Shown in pieces: positions 52,780 to 61,396 of a DNA stretch of 64,000 nt. Under the pieces are notes generated by a model. That model did not search any database. It was not told the origin of the DNA and saw only the letters and a list, made by a program, of their open reading frames with translations. The stretch comes from Mycolicibacterium iranicum (GTDB lineage: Bacteria > Actinomycetota > Actinomycetes > Mycobacteriales > Mycobacteriaceae), in NCBI RefSeq assembly GCF_002101705.1, contig NZ_LQPC01000029.1, forward strand, positions 124,001 to 188,000. Reading direction: 5' to 3'. A program made the position numbers and the translations under genes. Each line of letters begins with the position of its first letter. Position 1 is the stretch's first letter.

Positions 52780-54316
52780 GCCGGCCGAGCCTCTTGTGCG
52801 TCCGGCTTCGTGCCATCCGCAGTGCGAGCGCGGTTGTCATCCGCATCGACCGGGTGAACGGCGGCGCCGCGCGACCGGTGATGGTGAACGGTAGATCGCT
52901 GCCGACCACCGTCCGATGGTGGCTGAACGTGTCGAAACCCGCCTTGCCGTGGTAGGCGCCCATGCCGCTGCGCCCGACCCCACCGAACGGCGCCGCTGAC
53001 GGGATCATTTGTGCGGCAAAGTCATTGCGCGCGACACCGCCGCTTCTGGTGTGTCTGACGAAGGAGCGGAAGTCGGCGTCGTCGGGACCGAACCAGTACG
53101 CGACCAACGGTGAGGGGCGGCTGTTGATGTAGTCGACGACGTCGGAGAGCCGCTCGTAGGGTTCGACCGTCAGAACAGGACCGAAGGTCTCCTCCGAGGC
53201 GATCCGCATGCTGTGGTCGACGTCCTGCAGGATCGTCGGCGCGATCTTGCGGCTGCGGCGGTCGGGCAGCGCCTCCCCCGGCGGCACCACCGAGTCGACG
53301 CGCGCGCCCTTGCCGCGGGCGTCCTCGATGAGGGCGACGACGCGATCGAAATTGGCCGGGTTGACCGACGAACAATAATCCGCGTTGGCCGCGATCGCCG
53401 GGAACATGCGAACGAAGGTTTCGCGCACGACGTCGACGAATTCATCGGTCCGTTCGACGGGGACGAACACATAGTCGGGGCATACGCAGACCTGACCGCC
53501 GTTGATCATGCGTCCCTGGGCGATTCGGGCGGCCGCCCGGGCGATGTCGGCTTCAGGCCCTACGACGACCGGGTTCTTGCCGCCCAGTTCCAGCGTGACA
53601 GGCACGAGATTGGTTGCCGCCGTGCCTGCTACGAGTGCCCCCACCGATGGTGAGCCGGTGAAGAAGAGGTGATCGAAGGGCAGTGCCGCGAAATCCGCTG
53701 CGACAGCGGCGTCTCCGGCGATTACGGCGAGTTCGTCCGGGCTGAAATAGGCGACCGAGAGCGACTGCATGAGTTCGGCGGTACGCGCGGTCACCTCCGA
53801 CATCTTGATCATCACGCGGTTGCCCGCCGCAAAGGCCGCCGACGCCGGAAGGACGACGAGGTTGACGGGGAAGTTCCACGGCCCGACGATGCCGACCACC
53901 CCGAGCGGGGACGGCTCCACCTCAGCCCGCAGCCCGAACGGCCGGGCGGGCCGCATCAGCTTGCACGGGCGCATCCATTGCCCTACATGGCTTCTGGTGT
54001 GCTCGATCACCGAGATCATGCCCATGATCTCGGTGAACAACGTTCCCGTCCGCGGCCGCGTGCCGAAGTCGTCGGCCATCGCGTCGACGAAGTCGTCGGC
54101 GTTGTCGAGGACCAGCGCCATCAGTCGGTCGATCCGGTTCCGTCGCAGCGCCAGATCGGGTGGCCCGTCCGCCAGGAACGCTCTGCGCTGGCGTTCGAGA
54201 ACGGCCGCCATCGGCTCCTGTGTGCGGATATTCGCGCCCTCAAGCGGCACTGGCATGCCGCCCACGGTAACACCGGTTCGGCCGCTGTCCGCGGCTAGCG
54301 AATTAGTTACAGTCAT
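52766..54316 (-). CDS. Aldehyde dehydrogenase (coniferyl-aldehyde type)
   Basis: An NAD(P)-dependent aldehyde dehydrogenase, 516 residues from ATG 54316. LGVVGIVGPWNFPVNL, the general-base Glu in TLELGGKNP, and the catalytic Cys in INGGQVCVCPDY are visible; EETFGPVLTVEPY and NDFAAQMIPSAAPFGGVG end the fold. It is related to coniferyl aldehyde and long-chain fatty aldehyde enzymes. The operator at 54307-54327 covers the ATG at 54316, so the true start may be ATG 54256 (496 residues). Divergent from the P450 gene. Confidence 0.88.
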   Translation of the reverse strand: MTVTNSLAADSGRTGVTVGGMPVPLEGANIRTQEPMAAVLERQRRAFLADGPPDLALRRNRIDRLMALVLDNADDFVDAMADDFGTRPRTGTLFTEIMGMISVIEHTRSHVGQWMRPCKLMRPARPFGLRAEVEPSPLGVVGIVGPWNFPVNLVVLPASAAFAAGNRVMIKMSEVTARTAELMQSLSVAYFSPDELAVIAGDAAVAADFAALPFDHLFFTGSPSVGALVAGTAATNLVPVTLELGGKNPVVVGPEADIARAAARIAQGRMINGGQVCVCPDYVFVPVERTDEFVDVVRETFVRMFPAIAANADYCSSVNPANFDRVVALIEDARGKGARVDSVVPPGEALPDRRSRKIAPTILQDVDHSMRIASEETFGPVLTVEPYERLSDVVDYINSRPSPLVAYWFGPDDADFRSFVRHTRSGGVARNDFAAQMIPSAAPFGGVGRSGMGAYHGKAGFDTFSHHRTVVGSDLPFTITGRAAPPFTRSMRMTTALALRMARSRTHKRLGRLTTR

Positions 54317-54327
54317 GCTTACTGTCG
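54307..54327. promoter_or_regulatory. Island operator copy (aldehyde dehydrogenase)
   Basis: TTACAGTCATGCTTACTGTCG read on the plus strand (in two halves TTACAGTCATG and CTTACTGTCG). Its reverse complement matches the 54433 site at 14 of 21. It overlaps the longer start of the aldehyde dehydrogenase gene. Confidence 0.5.
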
Positions 54328-54432
54328 CTTTTTCGGTTTGAGGCGCCACAGCTCACGCCCACGTCGACGCCGTCACTACCAAATCGATGACTGTCGGCGA
54401 CCCCATTACCGCCTGACACGCTGTACATGTCA

Positions 54433-54453
54433 ATACTGTAAGCGTTACAGTAT
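54433..54453. promoter_or_regulatory. Island operator, perfect copy (P450)
   Basis: ATACTGTAA, GCG centre, TTACAGTAT: perfect 9-bp arms. It ends 4 bp before the GTG start of the P450, so bound repressor would cover the start of a leaderless or very short-leader mRNA. Confidence 0.85.
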
Positions 54454-54457
54454 CCGC

Positions 54458-55669
54458 GTGGAAGCCCACGTCCAAAACGTCGCCAGCGATGAGCCCATCG
54501 ACCTGCGCGACCCCTATCCGATGTTCGCGCGCCGACGCGGCGAGGGCGGGGTGTTCCGGGGTTCGGTGATGGACTGGTCGAAGACGCCTGACTCACTCAA
54601 ACCCGAGAACCTCTACGCGGCAGTGTCGTTCGACGCCGTCAACCGCGTCTTCCGCGACGGCAAGGTGTTCAACTCCACAATCTACGACGCGACAATCGGC
54701 CTGTTCATCGGTCCGACCATCCTGGCGATGGAGGGCAAGCCACACTGGGAGCACCGAAATCTCGTCTCCGCGGCCTTCAAATCTCGATCCCTGGCGCGCT
54801 GGGAGCCTGAGATCGTGCGGCCTGTCGTCAACGAACTCATCGACGAGTTCATCGAGGCGGGCCGGGCGGACCTGGTAGGCGACTTCACGTTCGAGTTCCC
54901 CACCCGGGTGATCTCCCGGCTGCTCGGCCTCCCCCAGGATGACCTGCCCTGGTTCCGCCAGCGCGCAGTCGAATTGATCAGCTACACGGTCAAATACAAG
55001 CGCGCATTCGAGGCATCGGCGGCGCTCAAGGACTACTTCCTCACCCAGATCGAGCAGCGTCGTTCGGCGCCGACCGAAGACATCATCGGCGACCTGGTGT
55101 CCGCCGAGATCGACGGCGAGCGGCTCACCGACGAGGCGATCTACTCGTTCCTGCGGCTGCTGTTGCCGGCCGGACTGGAAACAACCTACCGGTCGTCGGG
55201 CAATCTTCTCTACCTCCTGTTGACCCACAAGGAGCAGTTCGACGCCGTCAACGCCGACCACGAACTGATCGGCGCGGCGATCGAGGAGGGACTGCGCTAC
55301 GAGACGCCGTTGACCACCGTGCAACGCTTCGCGACCGAGGACACCGAGATCGACGGTGTCCCGATTCCTGCGGGATCGGTCATCGACGTCTGCATCGGGT
55401 CAGCCAATCGCGACGGATCGCGATGGGAGCGTGCCGAGGAGTTCGACATCTTTCGGAAGAGGCTGCCGCACATCTCCTTTGCGGCGGGCGAGCACACCTG
55501 CATGGGCCTGCACCTGGCACGCATGGAAACGCGGGTCGCCGTCGAGACCTTGCTGACCCGGTTGTCCGACATCGAGCTGATCACCGACGACGACCCCCAC
55601 ATCCACGGTCAGCCGTTCCGATCACCGACAGCGCTCCCGGTGACGTTTACCCCGTCCCCCGCGGAATAG
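54458..55669 (+). CDS. Cytochrome P450
   Basis: A 403-residue bacterial P450. Heme Cys348 is in FAAGEHTCMGLHLARME. The I-helix is LLPAGLETTYRS, with Glu-Thr in place of Asp-Thr, and the ExxR is EEGLRY. It differs from the P450 at 41779. GTG 54458 is placed because the frame before it has no similarity, and it directly follows the perfect operator. Redox partners are not encoded here. Likely role: hydroxylation of the island's substrate. Confidence 0.9.
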   Translation: MEAHVQNVASDEPIDLRDPYPMFARRRGEGGVFRGSVMDWSKTPDSLKPENLYAAVSFDAVNRVFRDGKVFNSTIYDATIGLFIGPTILAMEGKPHWEHRNLVSAAFKSRSLARWEPEIVRPVVNELIDEFIEAGRADLVGDFTFEFPTRVISRLLGLPQDDLPWFRQRAVELISYTVKYKRAFEASAALKDYFLTQIEQRRSAPTEDIIGDLVSAEIDGERLTDEAIYSFLRLLLPAGLETTYRSSGNLLYLLLTHKEQFDAVNADHELIGAAIEEGLRYETPLTTVQRFATEDTEIDGVPIPAGSVIDVCIGSANRDGSRWERAEEFDIFRKRLPHISFAAGEHTCMGLHLARMETRVAVETLLTRLSDIELITDDDPHIHGQPFRSPTALPVTFTPSPAE

Positions 55670-55730
55670 CATTCCTGGCTGCGGTTGGGCCGGACATCGC
55701 AGCCCTGGCTTCTCTCTCGCGACGTGACAG

Positions 55731-57272
55731 TCAGCCCCGCTTGCGCTCTCGCCGGGCGATGGTCTTGGTTTCGAGGTACTGCTGAAAACCTTCGATACCG
55801 CATTGGCGGCCGACACCACTGCTCTTGTAGCCGCCGAAGGGTGCGTCGGCACCGTAGAACATGCCGCCGTTGACACCGAAGGAACCCGTCCGGATGCGCC
55901 GTGCGATGCTCATCCCCCGCTCGGCCGACCGCGACATCACCGCCCCGGCAAGACCGAACGCGCTGTCGTTCGCCAGGCGCACGGCGTCGTCGTCATCGTC
56001 GAACGGCAGCAGCACCAGTACGGGCCCGAAAATCTCGTCCTGGGCGATCGCGGCGCCGTTGTCGACGCCCGTGATGACCGTCGGTGCGACAAAATGTCCG
56101 TCGGCCAAGTATGCGGGCAGTCCCTCCACCGGCCCGCCGCCGACGGTGATCTCGGCACCGTCGCGGCGCGCCCCGTCGATTGCCGAAAGTACCCGCTCTT
56201 TCTGAGCGGCACTGATCACCGGTCCCACGAGCGTGCCGGGGTCCACCGGATCGCCCACGGGCACATGTTGATACGCCATGGTGATGTCGGCGACCGCCTG
56301 GTCGTAGAGCGACCGGTGGATCAGCATGCGGCTGGTGGCCGCGCACGCCTGCCCGGCATGCACACACACCCCGATCGCGGTCGGCACGATCACGGCAGGG
56401 TTGGCGTCGTCGAGCACGATCGCTGCCGACTTTCCGCCGAGCTCCAGAAACATCCGCTTCATCGTGTCCGCGCCCTGACGCATGAGGAGCTTGCCGACGG
56501 CCGTCGACCCGGTGAACGACACGAGGTCGACGCGCGGGTCGGTCCCGAGCAGACCGGCGACGTCGTTGGACGGCGTGGTGACCACATTGACGACACCAGG
56601 CGGGATGTCGGTCTTCTCGACAATGAGACGGCCCAGCCGGGTCGCGTTCCACGGGGTGTGCGGGTCGGGTTTGAGGACGACGGTGTTGCCCGCGGCCAGC
56701 GCAGGACCCAGCTTGTTGAGGATGACTTCGATCGGGAAGTTGGACGGCGTCACCGCGGCCACCACACCGGCGGCTTCCTTGACGACGGTGCGGATGTTGC
56801 GCTCGCCGAACAGGCCACCGCCCTCGAGAACGCGCTCCCAGCCGAATTCGTCGATGAGCCGCGCCGGGTAGCGCAATGATTCGGCGAGCGGCCAGTCCAG
56901 TTGCGCGGACTCGGTCGTCATCACCGGGCACCCAACCTCAGCGACGAGTTCTGTTCGCAGCGCGTCCTTCTCGTCTTCGATGGCAGCCTGCAACTGGTTC
57001 AGGCAGCGCTTACGCAGCGCGCGGTTGGTCGACCAGTCGTTGGTGTCGAACGCCGACCGCGCCGAGGCGATGGCACGCTCCATGTCCTCTGGTCCAGCCG
57101 CGGCCGTGTCACCGAGAATCGCGCCCGTGGCCGGACTGGCGTTGGCGAATCGCGCACCGGACGCGGCATCCACCAATTCACCGGCGATGAGCATCCGACT
57201 CTCGGCCCCGGCGGCGGCCCGCCTGCCCCACTCGACGCTGGTCTCGGTACGTTCGGCGGGGATCGAGCTCAC
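55731..57272 (-). CDS. Aldehyde dehydrogenase family protein
   Basis: A 513-residue aldehyde dehydrogenase. VVAAVTPSNFPIEVIL, GNTVVLKPDPHTPW, SFTGSTAVGK, FLELGGKSA (general-base Glu) and HAGQACAATSRM (catalytic Cys) are all there, as is PFGGYKSSGVGRQ. It would oxidise an aldehyde to the acid that the FadD-type ligase then activates. GTG 57272 start. Divergent from the CaiB gene across the operator at 57301. Confidence 0.9.
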   Translation of the reverse strand: MSSIPAERTETSVEWGRRAAAGAESRMLIAGELVDAASGARFANASPATGAILGDTAAAGPEDMERAIASARSAFDTNDWSTNRALRKRCLNQLQAAIEDEKDALRTELVAEVGCPVMTTESAQLDWPLAESLRYPARLIDEFGWERVLEGGGLFGERNIRTVVKEAAGVVAAVTPSNFPIEVILNKLGPALAAGNTVVLKPDPHTPWNATRLGRLIVEKTDIPPGVVNVVTTPSNDVAGLLGTDPRVDLVSFTGSTAVGKLLMRQGADTMKRMFLELGGKSAAIVLDDANPAVIVPTAIGVCVHAGQACAATSRMLIHRSLYDQAVADITMAYQHVPVGDPVDPGTLVGPVISAAQKERVLSAIDGARRDGAEITVGGGPVEGLPAYLADGHFVAPTVITGVDNGAAIAQDEIFGPVLVLLPFDDDDDAVRLANDSAFGLAGAVMSRSAERGMSIARRIRTGSFGVNGGMFYGADAPFGGYKSSGVGRQCGIEGFQQYLETKTIARRERKRG

Positions 57273-57300
57273 CTGGCACCTCCACCACGTCTCGGACGAT

Positions 57301-57321
57301 CAACGGTAAAGATTACAGTAT
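57301..57321. promoter_or_regulatory. Island operator copy (ALDH / CaiB)
   Basis: CAACGGTAAAGA then TTACAGTAT; 15 of 21 positions equal the perfect site at 54433. It lies between starts at 57272 and 57396. Confidence 0.65.
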
Positions 57322-57395
57322 CGGATCTCCGCTAGACTCCCCGCCAAGAGCCACTCGAGATCGTCGTGAGGACACAGTCGTCAAAGGGGACGAGT

Positions 57396-58619
57396 TTGAT
57401 CAAGGTGATGGAGGGCGTGCGGGTCCTCGAGGTAGCGCAGTTCACGTTCGTCCCCGCGGCCGGGGCGATACTCGCCGACTGGGGCGCTGACGTCATCAAG
57501 ATCGAGCATCCGGTGCGCGGCGACACCCAACGCGGCTTCGTCAACATGGGCGGGTTCCAGTTGGACCCCAACCGCCACCCCTTGATTGAGCACCCCAATC
57601 GAGGCAAGCGCAGCGTCGGGATCGACGTGTCCACGCCCGAGGGCCAGGACGTGCTCTACGAGATCGCCAAGACTGCCGACGTCTTCCTGACCAACTACAT
57701 GCCGCAGACACGCCAGAAGAACAAGTTCGACATCGAACATATCCGAGCGGTGAACCCCAACATCATCTACGCGCGGGGAAGCGCCTACGGTGACAAGGGG
57801 CCCGAACGCCTTGTGGGCGGATTCGACGGAACGGCGTTCTGGACGCGCAGCGGCGTCGGCCACGCCCTGACCCCTGAGGAGCTGGGCGGCGCTCTGCCCC
57901 AGGGCATTCCGGCGTTCGGGGATTCGATCGGCGGCATGAACATCGCGGGCGGGATCTCGGCGGCGCTGTTCCATCGCGAGCGTACCGGGGAGGCCGTCGA
58001 GCTCGACGTGTCATTGCTGAGCACGGCATGGTGGGCGGCGGGCGCCAGCGTGACGCAGGGCATGGAGACCGGTGAGACGATGCGCTCGCTGATGCCGGGC
58101 ACCACGACGTCGGTCAACCCGTTCATGGCCAACTACGCGACCTCCGACGGTGGCACGATCAACCTGTGCATCGTCAGCCCGACCGGCTACATCCGCGACA
58201 CCTTCGAACATCTGGGCCTGCCCGAACTGGCCGACGATCCACGCTTCAGCGATGTGATGCCGTTGATCCAGAATGCCGAAGCCGGCGTGGAACTCATCGC
58301 CGAAGCCATCGCGGCCAAGCCGTTCGAGTACTGGCGCCAGCACCTGAAGACGATGAGGGGTCAGTGGGCGCCGTTCCAGAGCCTGGTCGATCTCGCCACC
58401 GACGAGCAGGCCATCGCCAACGACATGATCGTCGAGGTGGAAGCCAGCGACGGCGGCAAGCCGTTCAAGGTGGTCCGCGGCCCGGTGCAGTTCAACCACG
58501 AGCCGCTGGAGACGACGCGCGCGCCGCAAGCCTCCGAGCACACCGAGATCGTGCTGATGGAAATCGGTCTCGACTGGGACCGCATCGAGGAACTCAAGGA
58601 CAAAGGCGCGATCGCCTAG
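57396..58619 (+). CDS. CaiB/BaiF-type CoA-transferase
   Basis: A 407-residue family III CoA-transferase. RVLEVAQFTFVPAAGAILADWGADVIKIEHP is the N-terminal signature (in two parts), and GIDVSTPEGQDV, FDGTAFWTRSGVGHAL and SLLSTAWWAAG follow. It would move CoA between acids, or act as a racemase (MCR-like). The TTG at 57396 is preferred (AAGGGGA upstream); the GTG at 57366 is possible. The catalytic Asp is in GGFDGTAF, by family comparison. Confidence 0.87.
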   Translation: MIKVMEGVRVLEVAQFTFVPAAGAILADWGADVIKIEHPVRGDTQRGFVNMGGFQLDPNRHPLIEHPNRGKRSVGIDVSTPEGQDVLYEIAKTADVFLTNYMPQTRQKNKFDIEHIRAVNPNIIYARGSAYGDKGPERLVGGFDGTAFWTRSGVGHALTPEELGGALPQGIPAFGDSIGGMNIAGGISAALFHRERTGEAVELDVSLLSTAWWAAGASVTQGMETGETMRSLMPGTTTSVNPFMANYATSDGGTINLCIVSPTGYIRDTFEHLGLPELADDPRFSDVMPLIQNAEAGVELIAEAIAAKPFEYWRQHLKTMRGQWAPFQSLVDLATDEQAIANDMIVEVEASDGGKPFKVVRGPVQFNHEPLETTRAPQASEHTEIVLMEIGLDWDRIEELKDKGAIA

Positions 58620-58626
58620 CCCCCTT

Positions 58627-58693
58627 CCCGCCGAAACTGCATTCCGCGCGGCCAGATCGCGAAAAATCGCGCGCGGAATGCAGTTTCGGCGGG
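58627..58693. terminator. Long inverted repeat between convergent genes (repeat copy 2)
   Basis: Perfect 24-bp arms, starting CCCGCCGAAACT (58627-58650) and ending AGTTTCGGCGGG (58670-58693), with a 19-nt loop. It fills the gap between the CaiB and molybdopterin-oxidoreductase stops. The arms contain the same CCGCCGAAACTGCATTCCGCG as the copy at 41712. Confidence 0.8.
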
Positions 58694-58694
58694 G

Positions 58695-60878
58695 TCAGAC
58701 CTTGGTGACGCGGACGGGCACACCCGTCAGCCACGCCATCCCCGACAGCGACTCGACGTCGTCGGGCTCGCTCGAAGTGAGCAGGTTGACGTTGGTGCCA
58801 CCGGCCTTGTTGGCCACCCGCCAGCCGCCCGTACCCTTGTGCCCCCAACCGTGAGGTACGGCGACCACCCCGGGCATGATGTCCTTCGTCAGCGTTACCG
58901 GGATCGTGATGGTCCCGTAGGCCGAGCTGACCTGGATCTCGCTGCCGTCCCCGATCTCCAGCTCGGCAGCGTCATCGGCGTTCATCAGCCCGTGCTGGCC
59001 GCGATCGCCGCGCATCAGCAGCGGCGCGTTGTGCATCCACGAGTTCTCCGAACGCGGTTCGCGCATCCCGATCAATCGCAGCGGATAGTCCTGCGCTTGT
59101 TCCTGCGCCCGCAACGCCGCGACCTCAGCGGCGATGTCGTCGTGCTTCAGGTGGATTCGGCCGTCCAGGTACGAGATCGCTTCCTTCAACACGCCCGTTC
59201 GAAGGTTCGGTGAGAGCACCCGGCCGTGCGCGTGATCGCGCGACAGCCGACCGAAGCTGAGTCCGCCTCGGCGCAGCCCGAAGCGGTCACCGCCCGTGGC
59301 GACCCGGATGATGCCGTCGGCGAACATCCTCGGGGTGAAGGGAGAACCAAGCTTCCTCAGTGCCCGACCGCCTGCCGTCAACGCGCCGAACACCCGGGAC
59401 TGCCCGGACAGCCGACCGATCAGGTCGCCGACGATCTCCCACTCCTGGCGCGCCTGGCCCACCGGCGCCACGACGGCCTCGGTCGCCTGCCGGAAGGGAG
59501 TCGCCTGGAACGGCTGGAACGTCAACGGGAAGTCGTCGCGTTCGTACATCGTCGTCACCGGCAGGACGTAATCGCAGTGCGACGTCGTCTCGGTCAGATA
59601 AAAGTCAAGCGCCACAGAGAGATCGAGTCCGTCCAGCGCCGTCTCCAGCTCGTCCCCATTGGGTACCGACAGCACCGGATTGCCCGCGCTGATGAACATC
59701 GCCCGAATCTGTCTTTGCCCGGGAGTCGTCATCTCCTTGGCCATCAGCGCGGCCGGCTCCGAGCCGATGATGGCGCGGAACCCGCCGATGCGTGAACGCC
59801 TGCGCCGGTAGGTGCGGCGCAGCAGCGCGCCCATGCCGATGTTGACCAGTCGCTGCGCGGGCATGCCCAGCCCGCTGATGACGGAGCCGCCGGGTTTGTC
59901 CAGGTTCCCGGCGACAAGGTTGACGACGTCGATGAGGTAGGAGGTCAAGGTTCCGTAGCGGCCCACGCAGGTGCCGAGCCGCCCGTAGACGGCGGCGCGC
60001 GGGGTGGCCGCGAGGTCGCGAGCGAGGCCGCGCACGATGTCGGGATCGACCCCGGTCTGCGGCGCCGTGGCCTCCGGGGTGAAAGGCGCGACCTGTGCCC
60101 GCAGCCAGTCCACATCGTCGACGACGAGCCTGATGTCGCCGGAATGAGCGAGTCCCTCGGCGAACATCACCTGCAGCAGCGACAGCAGCATCAACGCGTC
60201 GGTGTCGGGCACGATGCCGCACCACTCGAACTGCGCCGCGGTCTCGGTTTTACGTGGGTCGACCACGACCACGCGACCGCCACGTTTGACGATGTCGTGC
60301 ATCCGGTCCTTGATGCGTGGCGCGGTGAGGAAACTACCGTGTGAGACCACGGGATTGGCGCCCATGAGCACGAGCAGATCCGTGCGGGTGAGATCCGGGA
60401 TCGGAACGGAGGTCGGCGTTCCGTAGAGCAGCTGACTGGCCATCAGCCGGCTGTTCGTGTCCTGCGACGACGCGGTGTAGAAATGAGTTCCGCGACCGAT
60501 GCCCTTGATGAAAGCCATGATCGACAGCACGTGCGCGTAGCTGAACGCTCCGGGGTTGCCCATGTACCAGCCGACGGCGCCGGCCCCATGGTCGCGCAGC
60601 ACCGCCGAAAGGCGGCCGGCGATGTCGCCCAGTGCCTCGTCCCAACTCACCGGCTCGAAACCGTCGGGTGTGCGCCGCAGAGGTGTGGTGACGCGATCGG
60701 GGTCGTTGACAACCTCGGTGAAGGCGATGCCCTTCTGGCAGGCGAAGCCCGCCGACAGCGGGTGCTCCTTGTCGGGGCGCAGCGCGACGAGCTTGCCGTC
60801 CTCGACGGTCGCGATCATGCCGCACAGCGGCTCGCAGATACGGCAGAACGTGACTTTGTGCTCGACGTGGGTCGCCAT
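58695..60878 (-). CDS. Molybdopterin-dependent oxidoreductase (DMSO reductase superfamily)
   Basis: A 727-residue molybdopterin-guanine-dinucleotide enzyme. The N-terminal [4Fe-4S] motif is C12-x2-C15-x3-C19-x27-C47 (FCRICEPLCG ... FACQKG). YGTPTSVPIPD, GANPVVSHGS and the C-terminal GWGHKGTGGWR are family regions. No Tat signal is present, so it is cytosolic, like formate-dehydrogenase-like or thiosulfate-type assimilatory enzymes. The ATG at 60878 is used. Reaction not assigned; possibly the oxidation of an island metabolite. Confidence 0.87.
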   Translation of the reverse strand: MATHVEHKVTFCRICEPLCGMIATVEDGKLVALRPDKEHPLSAGFACQKGIAFTEVVNDPDRVTTPLRRTPDGFEPVSWDEALGDIAGRLSAVLRDHGAGAVGWYMGNPGAFSYAHVLSIMAFIKGIGRGTHFYTASSQDTNSRLMASQLLYGTPTSVPIPDLTRTDLLVLMGANPVVSHGSFLTAPRIKDRMHDIVKRGGRVVVVDPRKTETAAQFEWCGIVPDTDALMLLSLLQVMFAEGLAHSGDIRLVVDDVDWLRAQVAPFTPEATAPQTGVDPDIVRGLARDLAATPRAAVYGRLGTCVGRYGTLTSYLIDVVNLVAGNLDKPGGSVISGLGMPAQRLVNIGMGALLRRTYRRRRSRIGGFRAIIGSEPAALMAKEMTTPGQRQIRAMFISAGNPVLSVPNGDELETALDGLDLSVALDFYLTETTSHCDYVLPVTTMYERDDFPLTFQPFQATPFRQATEAVVAPVGQARQEWEIVGDLIGRLSGQSRVFGALTAGGRALRKLGSPFTPRMFADGIIRVATGGDRFGLRRGGLSFGRLSRDHAHGRVLSPNLRTGVLKEAISYLDGRIHLKHDDIAAEVAALRAQEQAQDYPLRLIGMREPRSENSWMHNAPLLMRGDRGQHGLMNADDAAELEIGDGSEIQVSSAYGTITIPVTLTKDIMPGVVAVPHGWGHKGTGGWRVANKAGGTNVNLLTSSEPDDVESLSGMAWLTGVPVRVTKV

Positions 60879-60922
60879 ATCGATCCTCTTCTGGGCTGCG
60901 GTTCTTCGATAGTCTGCGGCGG

Positions 60923-61297
60923 ATGCGCTGGATTGTCGACGGAATGAACGTGATCGGCTCACGGCCCGACGGTTGGTGGCGAGACCGGCACGGGGCGATG
61001 GCGAAGCTGGTGGAACGCCTCGAACGCTGGGCGGACGCCGAAGGTGTCGCTGTGACAGTCGTTTTCGAACGCCCGCTGTCGCCCCCGATCGTTTCCGGGG
61101 CAGTTACCGTCGCCCATGCGCCGGTTCCCGGCCCGAACTCCGCCGACGACGAGATCGTCAGGCTCATCGCCGCCGATCCGCATCCGGAACAGATCCGGGT
61201 CGCGACGTCGGACCGGACGCTGGCTGAGCGCGTCCGGTCGTCGAACGCGTCGGTCTGGCCCGCCGAGCGGTTCCGCCGGCTGATCGACGAGCAGTGA
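60923..61297 (+). CDS. NYN-domain (PIN-like) protein
   Basis: A 124-residue NYN/YacP-like RNase-fold protein. D6 and N9 in IVDGMNVIGSRPDGWWRDR are the acidic/Asn start; a second acid cluster is in SADDEIVRLI, and VATSDRTLAERV is the late Asp site. This would bind Mg and cleave RNA. It is divergent from the molybdenum enzyme and not obviously part of the catabolic pathway. ATG 60923. Confidence 0.85.
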   Translation: MRWIVDGMNVIGSRPDGWWRDRHGAMAKLVERLERWADAEGVAVTVVFERPLSPPIVSGAVTVAHAPVPGPNSADDEIVRLIAADPHPEQIRVATSDRTLAERVRSSNASVWPAERFRRLIDEQ

Positions 61298-61396
61298 GCG
61301 TCGGCCACCCGGCCTCCTGTAAGCCATCCAGTTGTGCTTTCGATAAAAGTCACCCTATCCTGCTGGTGGCCACCGCGGCACAGGACAGGACGGGAC

